NCBI GenBank assembly: GCA_031213475.1
Contig: JARUPZ010000002.1
Span: forward strand, 11,724,466-11,788,465
Length of the DNA: 64,000 bases
Reading direction: 5' to 3'
From: Nereocystis luetkeana
Taxonomy: Eukaryota > Sar > Phaeophyceae > Laminariales > Laminariaceae
Shown piece by piece: positions 47,001 to 58,069 of the stretch; the stretch's first letter is position 1; each line of letters begins with the position of its first letter. The notes beneath the pieces were generated by a model that saw only the letters and a program-made list of their open reading frames with translations, ran no database searches and was not told the origin of the DNA. The position numbers and the translations under genes were made by a program.

Positions 47001-50000
47001 CTCTACCGCTGCTGCCTGTGTACATCGTACTGCGACTGTAACGGATTTCCAACGTATTTTCATAGTTCGTACTGGTAAGGAACGAGGCGGTGGAATTCGC
47101 AAAAATCAAAGTGGCTGAACTTGTCCGAAAGTCGTGATACCGCCGTGCGTATCTGTCACAATATTATTGCTTCGATGGGGAGATGGGGAGAGAGATGGGG
47201 CGCGTTTCGTTCATTTCAAGGTCGGCATCCATCTCTGTACGTAAATATCATACCTGGTATCAGTTGTACTTCGTGCAATGGTACTGTATGTAATCTGGCG
47301 CCGTTTTGGTTGGCTGTGGTCCGTGGGCGCGCTGCCTGCCATTTTTTTTAAGCATCCCCCCCGCCTCGTCTTGCGCCGTCGCACCCTATCTTGCATTGCG
47401 TCGCACTCCCTCTGTCCTCCCTTCGCCTCGCACTCCATACTGCTTACATTCCCCTGAACAGGCCGGAGGCAACGATGCGCTAGCACTGCTCCTAACCGTA
47501 ACGACCAACTTGCTTGGAGTTGTGACAGTCCCGTTTTTTGTAAAGGCCGTGGTGAAGTCCGGGAACGCGTCGATCGACGGCGTGAGCCTCCTGGTAAAGC
47601 TGGTGAGACAACACGCGAATGACTGGCCAACCACTCTATGGTCGATATGCCGTGAAATTTCAACACGCCGATAAATTTTATTCAGTTTTCCCAAACGAGA
47701 TGCTTTTGGACGCAGCTAAAGACACTTTTGACTGTAAAAGTTGGTCAAGGGAGGGGCGCGGACGGCCTGTTTTGGCCTGTCAACGGCAAGCCTTGGCAGT
47801 ATGTGTTGGCAGTCTTTTTTAGCAAGATTTCCGGATAAGAAGGCGCGGGTGGACTCCAGGGGATCATTCATGCCGGTGTATCCCTACAAGATTCATGTTC
47901 TGTGTGGGGAGCACGTGAAATGCAGTCCCTGCTAAGAGCGGAAAAAGGACGAAGCGAGTTTGTGCGGCAGAATGGCATTGGACGAACGTCAGACGGTTGC
48001 CCGACGTGACGTCGGCTTACTTCCCCTGACCGAGCTGATAGCCAGGAAACTTTCCGCCGGGGCAGGCGCATGCTGTACGAACTTACCTTGGGCACTGCAC
48101 TAGCAGCAGCAGCACGGTTGCTCCCTGTTCCCTGTTGCCAGGGAAATATGCTAGATTGTTTTTTATTTTGTCAGCGCATCGAAAGCAGTGCGAGCAAGAC
48201 AGTCTCTCTGTGTGGCTTGGGTGCCGCCGCCGCCATCTTCTGGGCCGATGTCGCCAATTGTCAATGCCCCCTCTGTCAGATGTACGGCTGTCTTCGCGTG
48301 TGCCACTGCCTATGGGAACACCCACCTCCACCCCTCGTCCAAGAGCGTCAAATTTGTTTGTTTTGCCGTCTTCACTTCACCCGCTGCACTGCATGCGATG
48401 ACGTCGAACAGATCATCAATGTGCTGATCCCGCTCGTAATCGGGAAATTTCTCCGCGAGGCCGTTCCGGGGGCGAAGGACTGGGTGAAGCGTTGGAAAGT
48501 GCGGCTGAGCCTGACTAGCAGCTGCATGCTCATCATGGTCGTGTGGCAGACGCTGAGCAGGGCCCAGGACAACCTCACGTCCGTGAAGTTCGTCCAGATA
48601 CTGTGGGTCATCGCCGCGGGAATCGCGCTTCACGCCGTGTGAGTGCCACACCCCGCCTACTACGATCAAACAAAAATGTGAATGAAGAGGATAGAGAGAG
48701 GTCATTGTTTTTAGGTGCAAACTGGCCACTTGCAAAGAAATGCGCTACACGCTAGCAAACTCGTAGGCCACGGGCAGATTTCGATGTGTTCGTTCATTTT
48801 GGTAACAGCGAGCTGTACAAATGCTCGACGACATGCTGGCTCTCGCCAACTCTGTCTGTTTGCCTACGTTATCACGCTATAATCGGCACGTACTAGCTTT
48901 GCTGCTTTGTGTCGGGCTGCTCGCGCTGTGCTGTGTTGCGCTCGCGATAGATGCTCGACTACAACATGCTCGTACGCGTAACAGAAAATTGGGAAAAATT
49001 GCCTTTTCTTCTAGAAAGGAGCGGAAGAGGAAGAGGGCTCGCCGGTAAGTAAGATAATAAGGCGTTGTTCAAGTGGGACTCCGAGGGGCCAGGGATGTGC
49101 CAACGGAGCCCGCGGAGGGAGAAAGGCAAAAACATGAAAGTCTGCAACTGTATACGTATACTCGTAGTGGTTTTGTGCAACGTGAGTTGTTTGTTGTACA
49201 CCGTGCTTCGGGAAAGTGTTTCCTCTCGAGGATTCCCAGTACAGGCTGTGCAGAGCTAAGGCATACTGCAGCAGAAGAACTCACAGGGGTGCGGTATACT
49301 CCGTCGAAGGCATCGAGAAACGGAGCACAGAACTCCTCCGATGCTGCCTATGTACTTGAATGGTGACACGCAAGCCGGAAGTCCCGATCCCTCAAGCGTG
49401 GTATTGTCCCCGCCCTATGTTGTGTTTTGTCTGATGTTCTTGCGCGCACTACACATATATAAAACTCAAGGGAGGGTGATATTTCGACTCTTTGCGTCGA
49501 ATTCAAGATCGCGATTTGCGTACGCCCAAATCCCTCGATATAAAACTCGAAATCGCCTTTTTCGCCAGAAGCACGTGAGATATAAAACTCGGCTGTAATT
49601 GAAAGAGTCTGATTGTAGTGGTGGTAGCCGTCGGAGACGTTGTCTGGGTAGTGATTGGCCTCGACACGGGCCCCGCTCCTCATCCTGGAGTTATGCTCGA
49701 GATGTCGTTCGCCGGCTCCGTCGGTTCTCACGCTTGGCTCTGCTCCAAACGGCCGCGATAGTGGAAGCAAACCCTTTCGTCGATGAGCCTGAGGATGGTA
49801 TCGGGATCCGTTGTGTTGGATTCAGTAGTGAACGTACAGCAGCCCGAAAGCAACAACAAAAAATAGGCTTACACAGCAGAGTCGTAGGTATATACCACCA
49901 CTCTCACGAGGTAAACAACTACCTCTTGGGAACGATGATGCCACCAAACGGCGTTACGTACGTGTTACTAACCTCGTCGGCTCGCGAGTAGGTATCTGCC

Positions 50001-51425
50001 AATTGCCAGCTTCCGTCTTGTACATAAAATACAACAGACACACTTGCGAGGTGTCTACAGCAGTACTCGTACGACAGTGCATTACTTGTATCAGAGCGCA
50101 TGATACGACAACGGCGAGAACAAGACACCTGGTGTCACGCATCCCCCCCCAACAACATATTTGCGACGGCAGCTGCAATGATTCCGTGGTACGGAATATA
50201 CGAAAGAGCACAACAGGCACCTCGTGGTATAGTCTACTCGTACTGCTGCTGTACCACGTAGAAACAACACATGAACCAGCTACTGCTGCACGATCGTACG
50301 ACGAGCACGAGATATTCTCCTTTGAAAAAAAAAATAGGCATACTACTTGGAATTAGTATACGGACTTTTTTGAGTCCGAGAACGAGCAGAAAGCTCCCCA
50401 AACACGGCGCCAACCTAGTCCGCTACCAGGTGTATACAAATTCGACAACCTCGAGTACGCTACCAGTTCATCGTCCCAGAGCCCGCCTGAGCAACGGTGC
50501 ATCGGCTTGCCAGTTGGGACCTTTCATCGTTGCTTACAACTTCTCGTGTTGTACTCGTATGCCTTGACAACAACAGTGAGTTTTGCGCGCGCAGCGGCCG
50601 TCTGTGCGAGTACTCGTTTAGACGTTTGAAATCACCTGCTGTTGTTGTGGGTAGAGCTCACACCAGAGCCCACGCCATCAGCGATGGCCCCGACATGACG
50701 TGGCTGCCAAGCGGTTCCTCCCTTCAACCAAGTCGTCGCGTCCACTGCTGCTGTTGTTGTTCATGGTGGCGTCGTGATGTCGTGATGATCGGATGACCGA
50801 GTACCGGAGACAGGCTGGGTCTGCGGTGTGTCCAATCTTGTCTGCCAGATTCGGCTCTTCCAACCAAAAAAGAGAACACAAATATATGCTTGGGGTAAAA
50901 ATACCCCAAGCATATATTTGTGTGTTGCGGACCACGTATCGCGAAAATTTCGCCATGTATGTGCCGCCGTTGGTATAAAACTCGATAGGCACATAATTTG
51001 GCTGTAAACCCCAAATATCGCCTTTTTTCTGAGTTTTATATAGGTCTACTGAGCGCCTGACTTACGCTGGTGCCTCCTACACCCCCCCCCCCCCCCCCTC
51101 TCTCTCTCTCTTGTCCGTCGCCAGCTACTTGAGCATCAACTACCCGATCTGCCGGTTCCTTCTCAAGCTGAAACGCCGAGAGTTCAAGGCCGTGGTGCTC
51201 ATGACCTCGCAAAAGACGCTGCCGGTGTCCGTGACCGTCATCTCCTTCTTGACCGCCGTGGGGGAGGAAGGGCTCATGACGATACCGTGCATCGTTGCGC
51301 ATATGTCCCAGCTCTTCATAGACGCTTACATATCTTCGCGCTGGGCAAACGATCCGTCAAGTGGTCCAGACGAACCGAGGGGTCAAGGGGGAGCAGTTGT
51401 AGAAGGTGTCGGAAACGTTCTATGA
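44015..51425 (+). CDS. BASS4: Bile acid:sodium symporter family carrier, BASS4/SLC10A7 type, 4 exons
   Basis: A multispan SBF-like membrane carrier. Plant BASS proteins are plastid-envelope metabolite carriers and animal SLC10A7 is a secretory-pathway/plasma membrane protein; the substrate here is unknown. Exons are 44015-44416, 47462-47602, 48412-48638 and 51125-51425, with consistent phases, giving 356 residues. Motifs in order are NILPLGFLLVLVWAL (first membrane segment), ISGLTLKTDDIKEAL, VVPTTLSSGVTLVMN joined exactly to AGGNDALALLLTVTTNLLGVVTVPF, LIPLVIGKFLRE, TSQKTLPVSV and PCIVAHMSQLFIDAY. The PTTLSSGV, AGGN and SQKTLPV boxes fit BASS4 better than SLC10A7. The ATG at 44015 is preceded in frame by a TGA ten bases upstream, supporting this start. 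No long transit peptide is visible, though a spliced upstream exon cannot be excluded. Confidence 0.9.
44417..47461. other. First intron of the carrier gene
   Basis: A 3.0 kb intron. Besides the tRNA-like segment it contains T-rich sequence at 44467-44530, a GAAGTA repeat at 45806-45833 and repeated TACCTGGTA motifs, including exact TACCTGGTACCTGGTA at 45738-45753 and 46667-46682. Short ORFs (for example at 46305-46799) have no recognisable domain. The donor is AAC/GTAAGA and the acceptor CCCCTGAACAG. Confidence 0.6.
44755..44850 (-). repeat. tRNA-like sequence, probable SINE head or tRNA pseudogene
   Basis: On the - strand, GGTGGCTTGGTGGGTGGTCC (A-box-like) is followed about 35 bases later by GTCGGTTCAAGTCTTACCG (B box). 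The flanks do not pair into a seven-base acceptor stem, so a functional tRNA is not supported. It lies in the first intron of the carrier gene. Confidence 0.5.
48639..51124. other. Third intron of the carrier gene
   Basis: A 2.5 kb intron from GT/GTGAGT-type donor to a C/T-rich acceptor tract (51081-51120) ending CGCCAG. It contains a perfect hairpin at 50876-50923, three or more copies of TATAAAACTCGA-like sequence (49457, 49541, 49575, 50976) and several GTACTCGTAC-type motifs. A 75-codon ORF at 48821 was considered as an extra exon, but splicing from 48638 directly to 51125 already restores frame and family alignment. Confidence 0.6.
50876..50923. repeat. Perfect 22-bp inverted repeat with 4-base loop
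   Basis: The arm at 50876-50897 (ACACAAATATATGCTTGGGG then TA) is exactly complementary to 50902-50923, separated by AAAA. It lies in the third intron of the carrier gene. It could be a young foldback element, a short-RNA hairpin or a cruciform. No similar sequence was found elsewhere in the window. Confidence 0.85.
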
Positions 51426-51965
51426 TAGAGGTAGCACATTTCCGCTATTTTTTTTCTCAATGACGGGGCTCCTTAACCCAAAATCGTCGGAATGCCATTC
51501 TTGTTTCGAAAAATGATTTTTTGGTATACCAGGTACTTGGGCCATGGGATTACTCATCGAGAGGCAATTTGATTGCTGAAGGCAGTTTTCGGGTGACTTA
51601 CTAATAGTATGGAGCTCCTCAAGTGAGGAGCCTCGCAACAAAAATGGGGCACCTCTACTGTAGCTTGCGTCGTCGGTGTGATAGAAGGGGACACACTGTC
51701 GCCGCCGACGCCCTGGAAGTTTGCAGGGGGCCAAAGGGACGCGGTCGGTGGACTTTCGGTGTATGGGGCGCTGGACGTGGGCATACCGACACCAGCGCCG
51801 ATGCCGCCCACAGTTTCGGCCGCGGTTTGATGTATAGACCAGTTTCAGTAGAGGAGGGACTCAAAAACGAAAAACATTCTGGGGAAAAAATGGGTGTAAA
51901 CAATGCGATTTCCCATAGGATGAGTTTTTTAACCCCAGCACGTTGTTCGTTTGCCCCCCCATTGC
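51426..51965. other. Downstream flank of the carrier gene
   Basis: No gene is recognised in this 540 bp stretch. It contains a TACCAGGTAC motif at about 51527-51536. A frame open from 51623 has no family resemblance. No clear polyadenylation hexamer directly follows the stop codon. Confidence 0.4.
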
Positions 51966-52257
51966 TGTCTCTGGAAGTGGCTACACCGGATTTTAGATTA
52001 ACTCATTGAAGCTGTCATCCATATGCAAGTCCGCCTCACAAGCTGTTCTTAGTAGGATGTAGCTCACCCTTCATGCACCTCGCCGGACACTTCACGGCGC
52101 TTCGCGCTTGGTGCAAGCAATGTCTGCCTGGTCGGTGAACCCGACATGCTCCTTCCCGGCATTGTAGGGGTGCGAGGGTCTATGATCATACGACTACGGC
52201 CATGCATGAGATCGAGTTCATCTCTCCTATCGAGTACCCCCCCCCCCCCCCCCCCGC
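51966..52257 (+). repeat. SINE-like repeat with LINE-type poly(C) end, copy 1
   Basis: It starts CTGTCTCTGGAAGTGGCTAC and shares with the copy at 52644 the segments CTGTCATCCATATGC, CGGCGCTTCGCGCTTGGTGC and GTCTGCCTGGTCGG. The 3' end GTGCGAGGGTCTATGATCATACGACTACGG then TATCGAGTA and 17 C matches the truncated copy at 26041-26145 and resembles the LINE 3' end. GGATGTAGCTCACCC near 52054 may be an A-box relic. No ORF is seen. Confidence 0.65.
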
Positions 52258-52643
52258 CTACTGAATATATATGTACCTGGTATTTTTTTTTATTTATTTA
52301 TTTTTTCCATCCCATTAATTATCTTCGCACATCTTCTTCTCTCTCTCCTTCCAACTCGTAACTCAGATCCGGGGTCACATAGCAGGCTCTTCTCCCCCCT
52401 TCCCGCTACGGTATAGGTTGGGTTGGCGTCGGCTGGCAACGGCACTGTATAACATGCCGCTCACTGTTTGAGCTAGACAACCAGGGTACATTTTTTGCTT
52501 TTGGTGGTCGTCGCAACTGGCGGTCGAGTTTCAGTACATCACTTATGGGGGCTGGGGAACCTTTATTCCGCACGAGGGGAACACTTGAATCACGTAGCGT
52601 TTACGGTAAGGCACCCATGAGTCAGTTACATAGTAGCCCCAGT

Positions 52644-52927
52644 TCTGTTTCTGGAAGTGGCCACACCGGAGAACAAATCGAATAATTCGACGCTGTCATC
52701 CATATGCGAGAAAGTCCGCCTCAAAAGCGGTTCTTTGTTAGATGCAGCTCAACCTTCATGCGACTCGCAGAACAACTCGCGGCGCTTCGCGCTTGGTGCT
52801 AGCGATGTCTGCCTGGTCGGTAAAAACCCGACGTGCTCCATCCCGGCAGTGTAGGGATGCGAGGGTCTACATGGTCATACGACTATTAATACTGCCATGC
52901 ACTTTTTTTTAGTACACCCCCCCCCCC
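52644..52927 (+). repeat. SINE-like repeat with LINE-type poly(C) end, copy 2
   Basis: A direct repeat of the element at 51966-52257, in the same orientation and about 680 bases downstream. It starts CTGTTTCTGGAAGTGGCCAC and ends GATGCGAGGGTCTACATGG...CATACGACTATT, then AGTACACCCCCCCCCC. Small insertions and deletions distinguish the copies, so they are not a recent tandem duplication. Confidence 0.65.
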
Positions 52928-53351
52928 TACTGGCAGGTGGTCTATGTTGGCTCGTGGGTGTTTCTAAGTAAACTGGGGAGCGAGCTCGGGTCTCTGTGGT
53001 ACTTGTGGCTGACTGTTGGTCGCCGCTGCAGCTGTAAAGAATCGTTGGTATTACAGCTCGTTTTGTGCACTGGAGGCGGTCAGTGTGGACCAGCCGTTCC
53101 GCGCGCAGGAATCGAGAGTTGGAAATAGGGTATGGTAGGGCCCTCCTGCTGTGTGGCGAGGGAATAGGGGGGCTCTGATGTTTGTGCACAGCTGGAGAGC
53201 CGAACGTTTCTGCGTGTTGGGTATTTCTGGAATGGATCCGCTTGGGTAATATATGCAAGATGGTCGAAGGATGATGACAAAAGCGCATCCCAAACGACCA
53301 GATCGTCTTGTGGTCTGCATATACCTGGTACAACTTTTTAGGGTGGGCTAA

Positions 53352-53932
53352 TGTGATATGAGTGAAGTACTCATGGACTATATATAGATAATGGAGTCTG
53401 CAGTTTAGTAGTCTCAGGACTACGAGAATAATCCAAAGAATAGGATTATTCCGGCGGATACTCCATTGGCCAAGAGTAACGTTTAGGAAATTTCTTTGAG
53501 GCGGATATCCCGTTAGACGAGAGTAATGCTCCTAAACGGAGATAGGATTGTAAAATGTGTAGTTATCATATTTCCAGAAGAACGATCGGTAGGCGTAGGG
53601 GAGTTCCACAGGAGTACACCAGAAAAGAGCTATTCAGGAGAGTTTGTGGCGGGAGTTGGGAAGAGTATATCTGGGTGTCGAGTCCCCCCCCACCCACCTC
53701 TCTCGCTTCTCTACTAGACAGAGCACCTCCTTGGCTCTCGTCATCAATAAAGATTGAGGTTTTCTTCTTTCGGGAAAGTTTTGAGTGATCAATGTTGAAG
53801 ATCATGCTTCACATTTGTCGGATGTCAAGAGAAAAAATAATAATAACGGTTTTAACCAGAAGAAGCAAAGCTCTGCTTCCCTGCTGCCAGATACACCTGC
53901 GTCCCTTACCCTTACCTTGGCCATCACATCAC
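53352..53932 (+). repeat. LTR-like direct repeat, copy 1
   Basis: It begins TGTGATATGAGTGAAGTACTC and contains a TATA-like CTATATATAGATAA about 30 bases in. It also contains an AATAATCCAAAGAAT box, CGGATA...CCGTTAGACGAGAGTAATG, and near its 3' end ATCAATAAAGA (polyadenylation-like). A tail, CTGCCAGATACACCTGCGTC, is shared with copy 2. Compared with copy 2 it has about 90 extra bases after AATAAAG (53760-53850). The TG start, TATA and AATAAA order suggests a solo LTR, probably of a retrotransposon; no coding part was found. Confidence 0.5.
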
Positions 53933-53934
53933 AA

Positions 53935-54180
53935 GTACCATAACATATCTCCCTGGTTCCCCAGGTATTGAAACGAAAGCGGGTAAGTCAGCGTACGGCC
54001 GTATACGGTACGGACGCCCCAAATATCCCGGGGGGGAGTGTTACAAGAATTGCCCTGGGCTGGGCAATCGTTCGATCTCTTACCCTTACTCGGTTAGCTC
54101 AGTAGTTGATACCCTCACATGGGGGAACAATTCCTACTTTTTTTTCCCGGGTTTGGGAGTTTGCGCTCTCGATATCAAAA
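53935..54180 (+). repeat. tRNA-derived SINE-like element, second family, copy 2
   Basis: The order is CTGGTTCCCCAGGTATTGAA, GTACGGCCGTATACGG, GGGGGAGTGTTACAAGAATT, GCCCTGGGCTGGGCAATCG, then CGGTTAGCTCAGTAGTTGATA (A box) and a degraded B-box region near 54150. It is the same series of modules as at 22495-22830 but on the opposite strand. It lies between the two LTR-like repeats. Confidence 0.55.
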
Positions 54181-54506
54181 CATTTAGCGCGCCCGCTAAC
54201 AAGCGCGAAAGAGCGCGTCACGGGGCTGCAACCCGCCTACAGACTGGGTATTACACATCCCATCGCGTGAGCGAAGATATGAGCTTGTGATCGGCCACGA
54301 ACAACCTTGTAGCGACATGATCCTAACCTATATTATAGTGCTCGGCGCTCACGTCTCTCGCGAACCAAACAGCTGATAAAACCAAAGTTACCATTCTGCT
54401 TGTGGTCGCTATCTCGGCGTCCTAAAAGGGTTGATGTGACCCACACACACAATATTTGAGACATAATTCTTGAAGAACCTTGAGCATACAATAATTGTAT
54501 ACCTTA

Positions 54507-54990
54507 TGTGATATGAATCGAGTGCTCATGGGCTATAGATATAGATAATATAGTCGGCAGTTTCGTAGCCCGAGGAATACGAGAATAATCCAAAGAATGG
54601 ATTAACCCGGCGGATATTCCGGTAGTTGAGAGTAACCGTCTTTCAGGAATGTTCTCTCGGGCGGATAGCCCGTTAGACAAGAGTAATGTTCCTTAACGCA
54701 GATAGGACCATAAAGTGAGAAGTTCTTATATTAGCAGAAGAACAATCGGTAGCCCTAGGAAAGTTATTTAGGAGTACGTTAGATAAGAGGAGTTTAGGAG
54801 AGCTCGTAGCGTGGGGTGGGACGAGTATATCTGAGCGTCGAGTCCCACCCCCCTACCTCTCACTTCTCTACCAGAGCACCTCCTCAGCTCTAGTCATCAA
54901 TAAAGAAGATCTATATAAGAAGAAGCGAAGCACTGCTTCCCAGCTGCCAGAAACACCTGCGTCCCTTACCCATACCTCTGATATCATCAC
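54507..54990 (+). repeat. LTR-like direct repeat, copy 2
   Basis: It aligns with copy 1 from TGTGATATGAATCGAGTGCTC through the CGGATA/CCGTTAGAC box, AGAAGAACAATCGGTAG, GAGTATATCTGAGCGTCGAG, ATCAATAAAGAAG and the CTGCCAGAAACACCTGCGTC tail. The spacing of the two copies is about 1.15 kb. Divergence is roughly one change in six by eye, so they are probably independent old insertions or an old element missing its interior. Confidence 0.5.
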
Positions 54991-54999
54991 ATCTGACGT

Positions 55000-57778
55000 C
55001 TTCGCATTCGACGAACCTTCTGGCCAAGCTGAGGACTGCAGCACTTCTTCTAGATCTTCTCACGATCATGTGAGCCATCCCTACCCGGGAGGCAACTGGT
55101 TTTGAAGTCAACTTTTTATTTTTGTTTCTTTTCGTTCCTTGTTTCGTTTTTTCTTTCGTTTTCCTCGCGGTCTATTTTCTTTCTTTCTTTTTTTTCTTTT
55201 CGAGCCTGCGTTCCTGGGTGCGTTTTTAGTGCCGACGACTGGGACAAGCTGCCTAGTGGCGACAGTAGACGTTGCTCCCCTCTTAGTATAGGTGAGTAGA
55301 CGCATTCTTCCCCCCTTATCAGGCACATGTACAAGTACGTACAAGTTCTCTCTGCTGTTTCGTAGTAGGTACTTGTCATATAAGTACTATTGTTGCTCTC
55401 GGCAGTGTGATGAGGTTTGTTTTTCCGCGCCCTGTACCACGCCTCCGCCGTGGAATGACGAGATCGATCGCCTCCACGATACGTGACACCATGTGGTTGA
55501 ATGCACCTGGAGACCCCCCCCGAATGACATCGTGCTCATCGCGCACAACAACGAAAGCGTTTTTTACAACAATGACCCCCTCCGCTTCGATGTATGCCCG
55601 CCCTTTCATAGGGAAGGCACGTAAAGAGTAGGTGGAACTGCTCACATTAACCCCCCCGCCATTTTATCTGCACCTTCCTGTATAGACAAGCGTTGTATGG
55701 GATTTGACCCTTACCACGACTACAAAGAAGCTGCTGTAGTACTGGTAGGACACCCGCAGCAGTATACTGATACGTGGAATTTCTTTTCAGGAACAGCGGT
55801 TGTGTGACTAAATACGCCATTCCTATTATATGCATATGTGAGCAGCCTACGAACGGCTCGGCTATAATTGCGAATTGTATCCATTGGTATCCATTGCGTG
55901 GGATATTCGCCTGCGAGTTATTGAACGACCATACCTGGTACCTGGTACCTGATACGAGCGATAGTATACGTATGAATTAACCTTACTGGCGACCCCCCCA
56001 CAGCGAGAATAGCCATGAATGTACCTGGTATTTTATTTGAATGCCTTGGTTACAGGATTTCAACACGTACATAGTAGCCTACAAAGTCTTGTGTATGAGC
56101 GAGGTACTAATAGGGGTACGTAACACTATTTTAGTGACGAAATCTCCCGTGAACCCCCCCTTCCTTTCTCGCGATATATTTAGGTAGACAAACGATGCAC
56201 GGTCGGTGCCCCTTTCTTGATGTGATGGTGTAGCACATCCGCCGTATAGGAATGCATATATTTATACTCGTACGTAGGCGAACCTTACCTGGTTGCACGT
56301 ATATACAATGCGAAGAACACACACGTACGGGTAGCGCTCTGGGAATACCAGGTATACCTGTCGACAATTCTTATATGGTTGCACGTAGCTCTTTAGGAAT
56401 ATATCTGCAGGAGGATTTTAAATGTTGCTCATTGGGACCAGCTTATATTTCTGCACCCCTCTTCAGATTGCCCGTCCACACGCTGCTTCTACCATGCAGA
56501 ACAGGCTCTATGATGCACTACTTTCCTGCTGCTCTACTAAAAATACAGGACGCATGCTGCGGAAATTAATCAGATTTCTGCCATTTATGCCCCACCCCGA
56601 CGGCCTATAGGATACAAACGATGTCTATTATTTTTAGATTTTTTTTTTCTACTGCTCTTTACGTGCACGTTTTCCAGCATTATCGACTTAAAGCGGCTTT
56701 ATGTTGCCGAACCTTGTCCGTCTGCTGCCTAGGCGTATTTAAATTCGCCAGTTTTAAGCCAGAAATAAGGTATATATATGCTGCACAAATATGTCCGGCT
56801 ACAGCCTCTTACGTGCACGTTCCTCAGCGTTACCGACGAAACGAAGCTTTGTGGCGCGCAACTTTGTCTACTGCTGTATACGTCTACCCTCCCCCAGCTG
56901 TAGCACATCAAAACAGAATGTATGCTACCTGATCTGGCCCGAATATTAGTTTGGTCGTGTTTGTTTTCCCTTTACTTTTGTTTTCGACGTGTGCCTTCCT
57001 TTTTTTTTTTTTTCTCTTCTTTTCTTTTTTGCTCCCACCTTAAATCAAAGCAGGGTAGACACTGTTCAAGTTTGTAACAAGTGTTATTTTCCAACGCACC
57101 CCACCCCCACCAGCTTTTACAAATAAAGCAGGGTACAGGCTGCCTAGAAAAGTAACACCACAAAGGCTACACAAACTAGTCAACAACTGTTTCTCCCATG
57201 TTTGTCCAGCTCATCACAAACACAGCAGCTGCAAGCTGCTCGAATATGGAGCATAGTAACAGAACTGTGGCCCGGGCAGTGACCATTTCCGAAAGTGATG
57301 AACTAAATGCTGGTCAAACTAACACAATAGTACACAACATCCTTCGCGGCGGATTAGCGTCTTCGACTCCCCCAAAGGAGCCGATTGATACTCTTTTCCA
57401 TGTTTTTACGTACCGGGGTCTATTTCTTATTTTTATTTTTATTTTTTTCCCATTTGTGCCACCTCTACGATACCCTAAGTATCTCACAACGTATCGGGCC
57501 TCGCGACCCCCGAAATGTATCGGTTGCTGTCTGTTTCTACCACGGAACGAAAAACAGCCCACCGTTCAAGTAGGGAATCGCCCGATATTCTGTGCAGCTA
57601 CCAAATAGGGCCGGCATGCTGCAATTTTCCCCCCGACTCGACCTACACGTTTCCTTTACGGGTACTCTAATTGTATCCCAACGAAAGGTCTTGCACTGCC
57701 CACGCCCAGTAATCGTCACGCCCCGTTATCATTACGAACATTGGACATTTCAAACGGAGTTCTGTTCAATTCAGTTCC
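55000..57778. other. Intergenic region with unassigned ORFs
   Basis: No gene is recognised. The - strand frame at about 55400-55640 gives a fairly protein-like stretch (GRAYIEAEGVIVVKNAFVVV, RDEHDVIRGGSPGAFNHM) and may be a fragment of an unknown gene or transposase. A + frame at 56640-56930 contains two diverged copies, about 150 bases apart, of a unit encoding YVHV-Q-YR. TACCTGGTA motifs occur at 55932-55950, 56020 and 56347. Confidence 0.35.
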
Positions 57779-58069
57779 ACTGATATCACTTGAGTGACTC
57801 GGGCGCGACTACCGTCAATCACACGCGAGGCGCCTGAAACTAGCTAGACGTCCTCAACTATAAAAATATCCTTCGACGGGCACTATAATTGTGGCACACC
57901 CCCCTCAATACCCCTTATTGTACGTCCTTACCGTCACTCCTTTCTGTCCCCTAGATCGGTTTGTTGGTATTGTAGCCGCCTACCCTGATCCAAGCCTGGA
58001 TCCACCCGCCCTCTCCATCTTCCACCAAACCTTTTCCCGCCCCAGTACAAGCGTTCTACCCGCCTAAAC
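57779..58069 (+). promoter_or_regulatory. Probable 5' LTR end and leader of the gypsy element
   Basis: This GC-moderate stretch precedes the gag ATG of the retrotransposon. AACTATAAAAATATCC at 57857-57872 is a TATA-like box. TTGTTGGTATTGTAGCCGCC at 57961-57980 is weakly like a primer-binding site just downstream of an LTR. The other LTR is outside the window, so the LTR borders cannot be proven. Confidence 0.35.

Noticed and set aside
48821..49048. 75-codon + ORF as an extra exon of the carrier gene
   Set aside because: Exons ending at 48638 and starting at 51125 join in phase and match the family without it.
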